Positions 25,679 to 36,900 are shown, counted from the first letter of the stretch. The stretch is DNA of 64,000 nt from CAYMEV01 sp964389675 [NCBI: uncultured Candidatus Sumerlaeota bacterium] (GCA_964389675.1 CAYMEV010000001.1:266655-330654), one strand, 5' to 3'. The notes: generated from the letters alone by a model not told the origin. A program made the numbers and translations.

Positions 25679-27517
25679 ATGAAGCATTTCCTAAAAAAAG
25701 CATTAATTACTGCCGGATCCCTTGTCATTATATTGAACTTCCTTACTGTATTGAATGCACGGGAAACATACAGCGTTACAATTACCGTCCTTGATATTGA
25801 TGAGGATCCCCTTCCCGGATTAAATATCAATATATGGCTTCTTAAAAACCCCTCTGTTATACTGATTGACCAGGACACCGATGAAGCCGGCCGGGTAGCC
25901 TGCCAGCTGTCACCGGGAAGCTATGGCTTTGATGTCTATGACTATTACGGGGCTTATGAATACCATGAAGGCACTTTTGCAGTAGCTGACAGTGCTGTAG
26001 ATATTACTGTCCACCTTACGGCAGTTGAATTTGAAGTCCTTTTTGAGATACTTGATGCACAAAGCCTTCCTATAGCATCTGCAGAGATCGTTATTTCAGG
26101 CATTAATGACCCACTGGTAACTGATGAGTACGGGCTTGCATCAATATACCTGATAAAGGGGTATTATACATATACCGTCTCCCATCCATGCTATCAGGCT
26201 ATAAATTCGGATGTCAATATAGGGGGGATAAAAATCTCACAAAGGTCAACCGCAAGAGAGCCTGATTACCATCTGATGCACAATATGTCAGCCTCAGAAA
26301 CGGAGGTAATATTTAATATTACCGCCGACAGCCAGCCTGTAATGGGGGCAAAGATATATATAGAAGGCTTCCCTGACCCCCTTATAACGAATATTTCAGG
26401 CCAGGCGTCACTTTATGCAGAATGCGGTTCATATCTTTTTGAAGTCACAGCAGGAAACTATGACCCCTTCAGTGACAGCTTTACAATATCAGGAGAACCC
26501 CTTCTGCTGAATATAGCCCTCACCTATACCCCCCAGCAGGCATCCTCTGCCATAAGCCTGGAAAATGCTGACTATTCAGGCATATGGAAATGGGACTATA
26601 CAGAAAGCAGAGGCTCTGTCTGGACAAGCCTTCTTGACGGACAGACAGCAAAAAAGATGATGTCGGGAGACATAAAGAACGACGGCAATAAAGATCTTGT
26701 GATAATTGATTCTGATAATGCCCTACTATATTATGATACTGCTTCATCATCATGGAACCAGCTCATACCCTCTGCCTATCAGTGCCTTGATTTCACCATT
26801 GCCCGCTCTGCTTCAAATATCCAGGTAATAGCCTCACTGAAGGATTACGGCATATATAAGTGGGACTCCACACAGGGAAGCAATTTCCCCTCATCCTGGG
26901 AAAGGATCATAATGTATCCTGCAGAAATTATCCATTCTGCAAACATTGACAGGGACCCCGAAAATATCGATGAGCTTATAGTATCATTCAGGGACCATCC
27001 CGGCATGTTTATATATTCCTTTTCATCCGCCACCTTCTCAAGGGCAATAACAGAAAGCCCCTCGCAGATAACCAGCGCTGATGTCACTGATGACCAGTAT
27101 CCTGAGCTTGTTCTCTCTTTTGACTCATTCGGGGTTTACCTTGCAGGCTATGCACCCTTTGATAAAAGATCATATCAACAGCTTGAAAAAAGCCTTGAAT
27201 TTTTGCGCATCACATGGGGAACCCCTGATACAGGCCATTATACAGCAGCAGGGGATATCTCCTCAGGTTTCGGCTGTGAGATATTCATGGCCTACCAGGG
27301 AAATACATATCTCTACTCTTATGATACCGGTTCATGGAGCATATTCCTGCATGCACCATTAGACAGGCTTATATCCGGAAGGTTTACAGGGCATGCAAGG
27401 GATGACCTTATTATATCCGACAGCAGTACAGGAAGTCTCTACCTCTATAAAACACAGGATCAATCATATGAGCTTCTTCTGTATAATGGAAGCTCTAATT
27501 CTATGACAAATTTTTAA
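25679..27517 (+). CDS. Exported modular protein A: three beta-modules plus six-repeat C-terminal domain
   Basis: The product has 612 residues with a signal peptide (about 1-27). Three carboxypeptidase-regulatory/CnaB-like modules follow at about 30-115, 116-205 and 206-285. The first carries the tyrosine-rich FDVYDYYGAYEYH. The rest (about 288-612) is a domain built from six repeats of the form D-x-(N/D)-D-x-x-x-(D/E)-L-(I/V)-x-S-x-x-x-x-G-x-Y. This resembles FG-GAP/VCBS propeller blades, with acidic loops that could bind calcium. The same module order, down to the last residues (..SNSMTNF here), closes the three giant proteins that follow. This is the minimal member: no peptidase, no adhesin-like domains. 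No LPxTG, PEP-CTERM or obvious sorting tail. Function unknown. Confidence 0.82.
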   Translation: MKHFLKKALITAGSLVIILNFLTVLNARETYSVTITVLDIDEDPLPGLNINIWLLKNPSVILIDQDTDEAGRVACQLSPGSYGFDVYDYYGAYEYHEGTFAVADSAVDITVHLTAVEFEVLFEILDAQSLPIASAEIVISGINDPLVTDEYGLASIYLIKGYYTYTVSHPCYQAINSDVNIGGIKISQRSTAREPDYHLMHNMSASETEVIFNITADSQPVMGAKIYIEGFPDPLITNISGQASLYAECGSYLFEVTAGNYDPFSDSFTISGEPLLLNIALTYTPQQASSAISLENADYSGIWKWDYTESRGSVWTSLLDGQTAKKMMSGDIKNDGNKDLVIIDSDNALLYYDTASSSWNQLIPSAYQCLDFTIARSASNIQVIASLKDYGIYKWDSTQGSNFPSSWERIIMYPAEIIHSANIDRDPENIDELIVSFRDHPGMFIYSFSSATFSRAITESPSQITSADVTDDQYPELVLSFDSFGVYLAGYAPFDKRSYQQLEKSLEFLRITWGTPDTGHYTAAGDISSGFGCEIFMAYQGNTYLYSYDTGSWSIFLHAPLDRLISGRFTGHARDDLIISDSSTGSLYLYKTQDQSYELLLYNGSSNSMTNF

Positions 27518-27534
27518 AATATTAAATAATATGC

Positions 27535-27563
27535 TTGCAATTTTCCAGTTCTGGATATATAAT
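27535..27563 (+). promoter_or_regulatory. Promoter of the intact subtilase gene
   Basis: TTGCAA (27535-27540) and an exact TATAAT (27558-27563) lie 17 bp apart. The leader to the ATG at 27716 would be about 146 nt, long enough for post-transcriptional control. A strong AAGGAGGG site precedes the ATG. Confidence 0.55.
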
Positions 27564-27715
27564 AATATATAGAGGAGCTGTCTATATCAGGCTAATTTCA
27601 AGTTATAGATTTAATTTCTGCAAGAAAACCAGACAGTCCAGGGGGGTTTTCTATATCTCTATAGGATCATATATAAAATTAACCATAGATAAAAAACTAA
27701 TCAAGGAGGGTAGTT

Positions 27716-30700
27716 ATGCTTACTAAAGCACAAAAATCCCATCAAAAGGAAAGCTGGATAAGAATACCGCTTTTCCTTCTGATGATCGTCTTCTGTTTCA
27801 GCTTTCTTCTATATGCTGATACAGGGGATTTAAACCAGGACAAAATCAGTCAAAGTGATAAACTACAAAAACATGAAAAGCTTCCTACAGAAGCTCAAGA
27901 TTTCAGACGGGAGAATTCTGAAAAGCCATTTATCCCTTTATCTTTCTTAAAATCACCGGATATTTTACCTGGCAGCAATGAATCTCAAAATATCCATGAT
28001 AAATATAAGAACAGGTATAACAGGATAAAAAGAACAAACAACGCCGGGTTCGCGACAAATGTAAACGAAAAACCCCATATCAAACTGGACTTGGTACCTG
28101 AGGATGCCTATATTCCTGGTCTGATCAGCATAAAGCTTACCCAGCAAGCAAGAAGCCAAAACCTTGCAAAATTAATAACATCTGGCAAAGGAGGCTATGC
28201 AATAACTGACATACCTGAGCTTGACGAACTCAATCAGGTATTCAGGGTAAAGAAATACGAGAATAACTTTGACAAGATCTATCAGACTTCACCTGCCTCA
28301 ATAGCCTACAAAGACAGACACCAGGCATGGGGTCTTGATCTGTACTGGCTCTTAACGATTGAACCAGGCACCGATATCATTGAAGTGGCAAAGAGCTTCC
28401 AGGCACTTGATATTGTCGAGATTGCGGAACCAATATACAAAAAACGGCAGATTCCTGTTGAGTCCTCAATAATAAAAGGTGAACTTGAAAACGAAAGCAA
28501 GTATATACCTAATGATCCACTCTATTCTTTAAATCAGTGGCACTTCGATAATACAGGGCAGACCATTGGCGGGCAGACAGGAACTCCAGGATGTGATATA
28601 AGTGCAGAAGAGGCATGGGATATTGAGAAGGGATGGAGCGATGTAATTGTTGCTGTCTTTGACGGCGGAATTGATATAGACCATGAAGATATTGCCGGTA
28701 ATATGTGGCCGGGCTATGGACCTGATGGCTCATCAACTGTGGCTGATGACCACGGTACGCATACATCAGGCACTATATCAGCAGTTATGAACAATAGCAC
28801 AGGAGTTGCAAGTATAGCCGGAGGAAGCGGTTCCGGAGACGGTGTAAGGCTGATGACTATAGATATATTTACAGGCTCTGAAACAGACCCATACCTGTTC
28901 AGGGATGGTAATACTTATGCTGCTGACAATGGCGCAGCAATATCCCAAAACAGCTGGGGATATACAGCTGCTGGAGTCTATAACTCTTATGACTTGACAG
29001 CAATTGATTATTTCAATACAAACGGAGGAGGGACTGTCCTTGTTGGAGGAATAACGATATTCGCTGCAGGCAACGATAACGAGGATAATCAATGGTATCC
29101 TGGATACTATTCAGGAGCCATGGCGGTCGCAGGAACGGACAACAGAGATCAGAGGTATACCAGCTCAAACTACGGATCATGGGTAGAGATATCAGCCCCG
29201 GCTGTAAATGTTGCCAGCACTGTTACAATGGAAAACGCTGATGGAGAATATCTGTTTTATACAGGCACCTCCATGGCATGTCCACATGTATCAGGAACTG
29301 CAGCACTCATCGCATCCTATTCTGCAAGAAACGGCTATATATTTACAGCAGCAGAGCTAAGACAGCTGCTAAAGGACACAGCTGATGATATATACACAAT
29401 AAATCCCACATGGGAGGGAAAACTCGGAACAGGAAGGGTTAATGCCTATCTTGCACTGCTTGAGGTACAGGCAATTCTCGGAACCCTTCAGCCATACAAT
29501 GTGCTAATGACAAACACCAGCGGAGATCAATATCCAATGGTAGGAGAGACTGTATATTATGCTCTCCGGATAAGGAATATGGGTGCTCTTAATGATGCCT
29601 ACCAGTTTAGCATTTCTGGCAGCGGATGGGCAGAAGGAATATATGCAGATGTAAATGATACACCCATTGATGTACCATTAGTTATTGAATCCATGGAGAG
29701 TGAGTATGTCTACCTCAAGGTGACAGTACCCATAGGCACTGAGTACTGGGATTACGTGTATGATACTGTTGATGTAGTTGGCACAGAAGTAAATGATTCT
29801 GTTACAGTCAAAACAACAGCGTCAAGCAGTTTCTTCGTTGAAGATTTTTATAATTGCGATCATGGATGGTCCACCTACCAGACTAATTTAAACTATAGCG
29901 GTGACACATGGCTGTGCGAGGAGATATATTCAGGCGGCTACGGCCCGATACATTATGCAGGCAATGACGGTACTGAACGTGCAAACAGCTATATCGTCTC
30001 TCCACAGATCAGTATCCCTGCTGACGGAACCACAACTCTATATTTCTGGTCAGCATATATACTGGATGGAGGCACCTACGATACACACTCAGTACGTATC
30101 TCAAAGACAACAGATGACCCGTCCGTGCTTGGAGCTTTTGCGCTTCTTTCCGATGTAGAGAATACAGGTTATGATGAGGGTTATTTCTATGGCAGAAGTT
30201 TTGATCTGACTCAGGACTACGCCGGAGAAGACATTTACATTGCCTTTCAGTACAGAGGGGCTGATACTGGCGACATATGGACCGTAACAAATGTTGATGT
30301 CTATGTTACATACCCTTACTCCCTGCCATTTACAGAGAACTTCGATGACACATCAATTCCCGACTGGACAATAGTTGACCCCATCGAGATGTGGGGCATC
30401 TATGATGATAATGAGGCTGGCGGTGAGCCATTTGAGATTGGTCCATGGTGGGTAGCGACGACATGGAGCGGTATTTCAAGGCTCTATACTCCGGAGCTGG
30501 ATATAGCAGGTATTGATACTGTAGAAGTAAGCTTTAAGAGCTTTCATGTGGACTGGACTGGTGTAAACCCATTCAAGGTCAAACTGCAGTACAGCATTGA
30601 TGAAACAAACTGGATTGATACTGGATGGGAAATAATAGGCGGCCAGGGCAATGGAGTTGAAACTGGTCCGGAGACAGTCACTACGCTCATCCGAGGGCTT

Positions 30701-33502
30701 AGCAGCTACGACTCCCTTTATGTATCATGGACAACAGACGGGGACCAGGATACCTTCTACTACTGGAAAATAGATGATATAGAGATTAAAGAAGCAGAAA
30801 ACTATCAGGTCTCAGTATCCAATATTACAGGAGACTCGGACTGTAATGTCGGAGAGTCTGTATATTATCAGCTTAAAATAGAAAACACCGGTGCTAATAA
30901 TGACAATTTCTACATTAGCTCATCAAAAGGCTGGGGGGATGGATTCTATACTGATGATACCGGCACGACCCCAATAAGCCAGCCTATATCAATCAACAGC
31001 GAAGATTATGAATATGTCTATTTGAAGGTTACAGTCCCATCAGGAACTCCATTATGGAGAACCGATGAAGAGTTAGTAGAAGTAACAGGCACAGGATCAT
31101 ATGACTCCATTACAATTACAACCACAGCAGTTCACCTGTTCCTATATGAGGACTTTGCCGGGTGTGACATTACAGGCTGGCAGAATGTGCAGACCGGCAC
31201 TGCCAAGAACAGTTGGGAATGCGTAGACAATCCGGGTAGTCTCAGCTGGATGAAGCATACATGTACTGAAAAGGCAAACCAAACTGCAAACACATGGCTG
31301 GTTACACCGCAGATCCACCTGGATCCGCTGAGCAAAGGCTATATATATCTCTACTTCTGGTCAGCATACGTAATGCCAACAGGTCAGCCAACACATAGCT
31401 ATGATTATCACGGAGTTTATATATCTGAGCTGGCCAGCCCAACCCCAGGCAATCTATCCGACTGGGTGGAGCTCCAGGAGATAGCCAATGATGGCATGGA
31501 AGACGGCTATTTTTATTCCCAGCTTATTGATATATCATCTTACCATGATAAGGATGTATATATAGCTTTTGTATATCATGGTGGGTCAACGGGCGATGAG
31601 TGGTACATCGCCAATGCCATGGTAATTGATGATGAATACTGGCTACAGGAGCATACCGCAACCATTACAGTACGTGACAATATCACCAAGGATCCTCTGC
31701 CCGGAATGAATGTATGGTTATGGAATTCAGCATACCCATCAGAGATACTTCTCGATGCCGACACTGATGCCAACGGCCAGGTTAGTATATTACTCCCATC
31801 AGGCAACTATGCATTTGATGTATATGACTATTATGGAGGATATGATTACTATGACAATACATTCTCGATTACAACATCAAATGTCAATATAAATGCAGAC
31901 CTCACCCTTACCAACCATACAGTCACCTGGGAGATACTGGACTCAGCCAATTCTCCCATTGCAGGCGCAGTAGTTGACATAACCGGGGCAGACAACCCGC
32001 CTGCCACAAATGCGTCAGGTATTACGACAACAACCCTGACCAAGGGGAACTACCCCTATACGGTATCACTGACATGCTATGAGACCATCTCATCAGATGT
32101 CGACATAGCCATGGCAAAATCACCCGTTCCAAGGGGAACAGCACCCAAGAACACCTATTACCTGCTCCATAATATGGAGGATGCAGAGTGCAAGGTAACA
32201 TTCACGGTTACTGACGGCTCTGAGGGTGTAATGGGGGCAAAGATCACCATAGACGGGCTACTTGACCAGATCGTCACGGATTCCACAGGCTATGCAGAAA
32301 CCTGGGCAACCTGCGGAAGCTATGACTACCTTATTGAAGCCGGCAATTACAATCCATACAGCGGGTCGTTCATAGTTGACGGGACAAAGGCAAATATCCA
32401 TGTAGAGCTTTCCTATGACCCGACCTTCATACAGCCCGCAATAAGCCTCGGTCATCCCGAGCATACAGGAATATGGCTGTGGAGCTATGATGAGGCAAAG
32501 CCTTCTGATATCGGGGCAAAATGCTCAAACTGGACAAACCTGCTACAGGGGGTTACTGCAGAGAAGATACTTGCAGGGGACATTACAGGCGATGGAAACC
32601 TTGAGATAGTCTCACTTCTTGACGGGTATGGCCTGTGGTACTACAGCTTTGCTGAAAATGCATGGAAGATCGCAGTACCCAACAGCTATTCTGTCAGCGA
32701 TTTCACCATTGCAAGGACATCACAGGATGATATCCGTGAGATAGTCGTATCCATAGAAGGATACGGGCTTTATAAGTGGGATCACTCTATGGGCAACAAC
32801 TGGCCAGGAGCATGGCAGAGCATAATAAACATACCTGCAGACATAATGATTGCAAGCAATATCAACAGGGATATCAACGGCATTGACGAGATAGCAGTAT
32901 CTTTTACCGGATACAGCGGTCTGTATGTATACAGCTTTGAGACAGATGCTTTTAACAGGGTGACAACGCTCAGCCCGAGCCAGATAGCAAAGGCTGACAT
33001 AACAGATGACGGCTATGATGAGCTTGTTATGGTATTTGACGGCTATGGAATATACCTTGCCAGGTTTGAGGCATCAGGCACCAAGTCTGAAACAGGCATT
33101 TACCCGCAGTTTGACCTTGCCAGGGATATAAAGGCAGGCAATGAATGGATATCAAAGGGTGAAAACAATATCGGGCTTCAGTTCAGCAGGATATCCCTCG
33201 GCACACCTGACGCAGGACACCAGATAGGCACAGGCGATATAAGCCAGGGCTTCGGCTCCGAGATATTCATCACCTTCTCTGGTAATACATACTATTATTC
33301 CTATGACGGAATGGTATGGTCAGTCCTTGCATATGCACCTTTCAAGAGGATAATATCAAGCACATTCACCGGAGATGTCAGGAATGACCTTATCGTATGC
33401 GACAGCACTACAGGCAGTATATACCTGTATAAGACAGATACACAGTCTTGGGAGCTTCTGGTTGCGGGAGGCGATACAAACGCAATGACAGCTCTGAAAT
33501 AG
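27716..33502 (+). CDS. Exported modular protein B: intact S8 subtilisin-like protease with adhesin-like modules
   Basis: The product has 1928 residues. The signal or anchor segment is about 17-37, and the propeptide-like region about 40-255. The S8 peptidase domain (about 260-590) has Asp316 (AVFDGGID), His346 (DDHGTHTSG), oxyanion Asn453 (AAGNDN) and Ser519 (GTSMACPH), so the triad is complete. Then come a NEW3/CARDB-like domain (591-705) and two cleaved-adhesin/choice-of-anchor-J-type domains (705-865, 865-1030). A second NEW3-like domain (1030-1140) and a third J-type domain (1140-1308) follow. Three CnaB-like modules (1310-1570) with FDVYDYYGGYDYY and the six-repeat propeller-like C-terminus (1575-1928) complete it. 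Cleaved-adhesin domains also follow the peptidase in gingipains. It should be secreted and self-processed, possibly degrading extracellular protein or maturing its relatives. An intrinsic terminator follows. Confidence 0.9.
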   Translation: MLTKAQKSHQKESWIRIPLFLLMIVFCFSFLLYADTGDLNQDKISQSDKLQKHEKLPTEAQDFRRENSEKPFIPLSFLKSPDILPGSNESQNIHDKYKNRYNRIKRTNNAGFATNVNEKPHIKLDLVPEDAYIPGLISIKLTQQARSQNLAKLITSGKGGYAITDIPELDELNQVFRVKKYENNFDKIYQTSPASIAYKDRHQAWGLDLYWLLTIEPGTDIIEVAKSFQALDIVEIAEPIYKKRQIPVESSIIKGELENESKYIPNDPLYSLNQWHFDNTGQTIGGQTGTPGCDISAEEAWDIEKGWSDVIVAVFDGGIDIDHEDIAGNMWPGYGPDGSSTVADDHGTHTSGTISAVMNNSTGVASIAGGSGSGDGVRLMTIDIFTGSETDPYLFRDGNTYAADNGAAISQNSWGYTAAGVYNSYDLTAIDYFNTNGGGTVLVGGITIFAAGNDNEDNQWYPGYYSGAMAVAGTDNRDQRYTSSNYGSWVEISAPAVNVASTVTMENADGEYLFYTGTSMACPHVSGTAALIASYSARNGYIFTAAELRQLLKDTADDIYTINPTWEGKLGTGRVNAYLALLEVQAILGTLQPYNVLMTNTSGDQYPMVGETVYYALRIRNMGALNDAYQFSISGSGWAEGIYADVNDTPIDVPLVIESMESEYVYLKVTVPIGTEYWDYVYDTVDVVGTEVNDSVTVKTTASSSFFVEDFYNCDHGWSTYQTNLNYSGDTWLCEEIYSGGYGPIHYAGNDGTERANSYIVSPQISIPADGTTTLYFWSAYILDGGTYDTHSVRISKTTDDPSVLGAFALLSDVENTGYDEGYFYGRSFDLTQDYAGEDIYIAFQYRGADTGDIWTVTNVDVYVTYPYSLPFTENFDDTSIPDWTIVDPIEMWGIYDDNEAGGEPFEIGPWWVATTWSGISRLYTPELDIAGIDTVEVSFKSFHVDWTGVNPFKVKLQYSIDETNWIDTGWEIIGGQGNGVETGPETVTTLIRGLSSYDSLYVSWTTDGDQDTFYYWKIDDIEIKEAENYQVSVSNITGDSDCNVGESVYYQLKIENTGANNDNFYISSSKGWGDGFYTDDTGTTPISQPISINSEDYEYVYLKVTVPSGTPLWRTDEELVEVTGTGSYDSITITTTAVHLFLYEDFAGCDITGWQNVQTGTAKNSWECVDNPGSLSWMKHTCTEKANQTANTWLVTPQIHLDPLSKGYIYLYFWSAYVMPTGQPTHSYDYHGVYISELASPTPGNLSDWVELQEIANDGMEDGYFYSQLIDISSYHDKDVYIAFVYHGGSTGDEWYIANAMVIDDEYWLQEHTATITVRDNITKDPLPGMNVWLWNSAYPSEILLDADTDANGQVSILLPSGNYAFDVYDYYGGYDYYDNTFSITTSNVNINADLTLTNHTVTWEILDSANSPIAGAVVDITGADNPPATNASGITTTTLTKGNYPYTVSLTCYETISSDVDIAMAKSPVPRGTAPKNTYYLLHNMEDAECKVTFTVTDGSEGVMGAKITIDGLLDQIVTDSTGYAETWATCGSYDYLIEAGNYNPYSGSFIVDGTKANIHVELSYDPTFIQPAISLGHPEHTGIWLWSYDEAKPSDIGAKCSNWTNLLQGVTAEKILAGDITGDGNLEIVSLLDGYGLWYYSFAENAWKIAVPNSYSVSDFTIARTSQDDIREIVVSIEGYGLYKWDHSMGNNWPGAWQSIINIPADIMIASNINRDINGIDEIAVSFTGYSGLYVYSFETDAFNRVTTLSPSQIAKADITDDGYDELVMVFDGYGIYLARFEASGTKSETGIYPQFDLARDIKAGNEWISKGENNIGLQFSRISLGTPDAGHQIGTGDISQGFGSEIFITFSGNTYYYSYDGMVWSVLAYAPFKRIISSTFTGDVRNDLIVCDSTTGSIYLYKTDTQSWELLVAGGDTNAMTALK

Positions 33503-33523
33503 ACCATAAGTAATATAAAAAAA

Positions 33524-33554
33524 GGGCGGTGCATAAGCATCGCCCCTTTTTTTT
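33524..33554 (+). terminator. Intrinsic terminator after the intact subtilase gene
   Basis: The stem GGGCGGTGC (33524-33532) and GCATCGCCC (33537-33545), with one G-T pair and an ATAA loop, is followed by T-run TTTTTTTT. It lies 21 nt after the stop codon, so each giant gene is likely its own transcript. Confidence 0.85.
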
Positions 33555-33594
33555 TGTCAATACGATAAATACTTTGTTTCTGTCACTACGATAA
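33554..33594 (+). repeat. Two near-identical 15-bp direct repeats in the gap between the giant genes
   Basis: TGTCAATACGATAAA (33554-33568) and TGTCACTACGATAAA (33580-33594) differ at one base and repeat with a 26-bp period. They sit directly after the terminator. The gap 33503-33907 otherwise holds the terminator, A/T-rich sequence and a promoter candidate; no credible gene was seen in it. Confidence 0.5.
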
Positions 33595-33703
33595 AAATAA
33601 AATAAAGTGACTAATCCATAATTAAGAAGCCCAAAAAACCTGTCAGGTTCTTAATAATATTGAAAAATATTACTCTAATACAATTTTTTTTTATTCTTTA
33701 CCC

Positions 33704-33732
33704 TTGAATAATATCAATACCAGTCATATATT
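33704..33732 (+). promoter_or_regulatory. Promoter candidate of the pseudo-subtilase gene
   Basis: TTGAAT (33704-33709) and TATATT (33727-33732) are 17 bp apart. The leader would be about 169 nt. The arrangement closely matches the one before the next giant gene. Confidence 0.42.
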
Positions 33733-33907
33733 TAATATAAATACAGATAAAATGGCTTTTTTGCTCAAAAAGCATATTGTGCTTTTAGCTCAAGAGGATA
33801 ATGTGCATTGCAAAAGGGCTTAATGACTTGTTTTTTATAGCTATATTGCTTATTATGTTCTATGAAAATGAATTTTTATTTAAGAATATATATAGGAGGG
33901 TTTTGAA

Positions 33908-36900
33908 ATGTCAACAGGAACCCGAAAATTTATTATTGGCAATAAAAACCTGTCAAAAGCATTCTTTATTCTGGCTGTTCTACTGGTTTCTTCTATCATA
34001 TCATCTGGAAATGATGATAATTTAAGCCTAAATCAGGAAATCTATGAAATTTTTTGTAATAACAGGCCGGAAATCGATTTACAGTCCATCCCCAAAAAAT
34101 CATATGAGCAAGGCAGGATAAGGATAAAGCTTAATCCTTTATTAAGGGGGAAGGTCCCGACCTCTGTATCAAGCACTCAGAATAATTATTATATATCTAC
34201 CGGCATAGCCGAGCTTGACAGGCTAAACAGCATATACAGGGCATACAGTTTGAAACCCCTGATAAGCAGGCTCTATGATGTATCGCCTGCTTCAGCAGAG
34301 AGGATTGAACTGCACAGGGCATGGGGATTTGACCTCTGGTATGAGATAGAACTTGATAAGCAGTCAGACATAAAAAAGGCAGTAAAAGAATACAGAGACC
34401 TTTCATGCATTGATCATGCCGAGCCGGTCTACAGGACAAGGATGCTTTCTTCCATGTCCAGCACTGTTGATGAAAAATCAGGCAAACATACTCCCGATGA
34501 CCCCTATTTTGACCCTGACCAGTGGAGCCTGTATAATTACGGCCAGGTGATAAACGGTACGGCCGGGACTGCAGGGTGCGACATAGACGTTCAGAATGCA
34601 TGGGATCTGGATACAGGATGGGACTATGTCACAGTAGCTGTCATTGACAGTGGAATTGATTACATCCATGAGGACCTGAGCGCAAACATGTGGAGCGGAA
34701 TAGGCCCTGACGGAGCAGGCACTGTTGCTGATAATAATGCTACGCACATGGCAGGTATAATAGCTGCTGTCACTGATAATTCCGCAGGAATTGCAGGCAT
34801 AGCCGGCGGAAGCGGTACAGGCGACGGAGCACGGCTGATGAGCATAGACATGAATGGGAGCCACGGGCTTTCAATACCCGAGATGTATATTTATGCAGCA
34901 GACAATGGAGCGGCAGTATCAGTGAACAGCTGGTCATATACAGCCACCGGGGTTTATGAAGAGGTTGACCTGGATGCCATTGACTATTTCAACCAGCATG
35001 GAGGCGGATCTGTCCTTGAAGGAGGCCTTACTGTTTTTTCTGCAGGGGATTCCGGAAGCACCGGCCTGTGGTATCCGGCATGCTATGATGGAGTCATGGC
35101 TGTAGCTTCAACTGACAATAAGGATAAGAAAGACAGGTCATCAAACTACGGTACATGGGTTGATATCTCCGCACCTGGAAAATACATAACTAGCACAGGA
35201 ATAACAAACACCTACATTGCTCAGACAGGAACATCCATGGCAGCAGCCCATGTCGCAGGGACAGCTGCACTCATTATCTCTCATATAGCAAGGAACGGCA
35301 TTGTCCTTGACCCTGATGAGATTTCAGAGATCATTAAAAAGACCAGGGATGAAATAGACAGTACAAACCCCCTTTACAGGGGAATGCTGGGCACAGGAAG
35401 GCTTAATGCTGGCCTTGCACTTGCTGAAGCTGAAAATGTGGTAAACTATATGCCCTATTATGATGTTGCCATTACCAACAGGACAGGGGATGCTGATGTT
35501 CAGATAGGGGAAACATATTATTATACTATAAGGGTAAGGAACAACGGCCTGCTGAATGATGCCTATATATTCAGCCTTGATGCAGACTGGGCAGTCGGGC
35601 TCTATGCCGATATGAGCGATACTCCTGTTGATGTCCCCCTTATACTGGACCCTCTGTCCTATGTTGACCTTTATCTTAAGGTAACCGTGCCTGTAGGCAC
35701 GCAGATATGGACACTGGGCTATGATACCGTTACGGTATCAGGAACATGGATACCGCGTTCAGTAACGGTTACAACGACAGCATCAGACATAATAACCTTC
35801 TATGAGGAGGACTTCTCTACATGCCCGGATTTTTCAAGCCCCGACCCGGGCTGGAAGATGTATATGCTGGGAGGGACAGAGAGCTTCTGGAGCTGTCATC
35901 CGGACGGGTATATGTATCATGACAGGAACCCCAACCCCAATAACCTGGTGAAGGGATGGCTTGTTTCACCTCTTATTACAATACCTGACGGAAATACTGT
36001 CATATCCCTCCAGACCATGTGGAATGAAGCAGAGCCCGGTTATACACAGCCCACACAGGGCATATATATCTCAACAGGAAGCGGAGACCCGAACAGCGGA
36101 GAGTTTGTGCTTGTTACCCAGGTGATAAATGACGGCTATCAGAATGTATGGCATTTTAAGGAATATGATATAAGCGAATATACCGGTATGGATGTCTATG
36201 TGGGGTTCTACTATGAGGCAAGGAGGGATTACCACAACTGGCACATTGATGACATAAAGCTCTCCACGGTTCCCCCGAGGCCGCTGCCCTTTACTGAATC
36301 CTTCATGCCCGGAAGCGCCACAAGGGGCTGGAAGGTGGTGCAGGGAGCGTCAAAGGTCTGGTCTATCGTACTCTCAAGCTTTGCGGGGGGAGAGGAAAAC
36401 GAGCTAAATGCAACCTATTTCAATACATCAGAGACAACAAGGTATTATACCCCTCCACTTGATGTGGAAGGTTTAAATACTGTGTCGCTTAAATTCCTGA
36501 CATATTTTGAAGGCATATCTTCAGCCTTTACAGCAAAGATACAGTACAAGACAGACATTACAGGCTGGGCAGACACAGGCTGGCAGCTGTCAGGCGGATT
36601 GGCTTCCTACGGGCCGGGACTCGAGGAAGTGCTGATAGATATCCCGGCAGGTGCTACATCCCTTTATATAGCCTGGGTTGGTTCTGGAGACCATAAGAAG
36701 CTTCAGAACTGGTATATTGATACGGTTGTTGTTGATCAGTATACGATTACCCAGGATTATGCGGTATCCCTTGACAACATTACAGGAGATTCATCAGTCC
36801 AGATAGGGGAATCCTTCTATTATTTACTGCGAGTAAGAAACATAGGCCTTCTTGATGATAATTTCAGCCTTACTGCATCAGGAGACTGGGCAGTGGGCCT

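Noticed and set aside
33801-34025. 74-codon open frame before the pseudo-subtilase gene.
   Set aside because: It overlaps the start of the large gene in another frame and covers the expected leader; no coding evidence.
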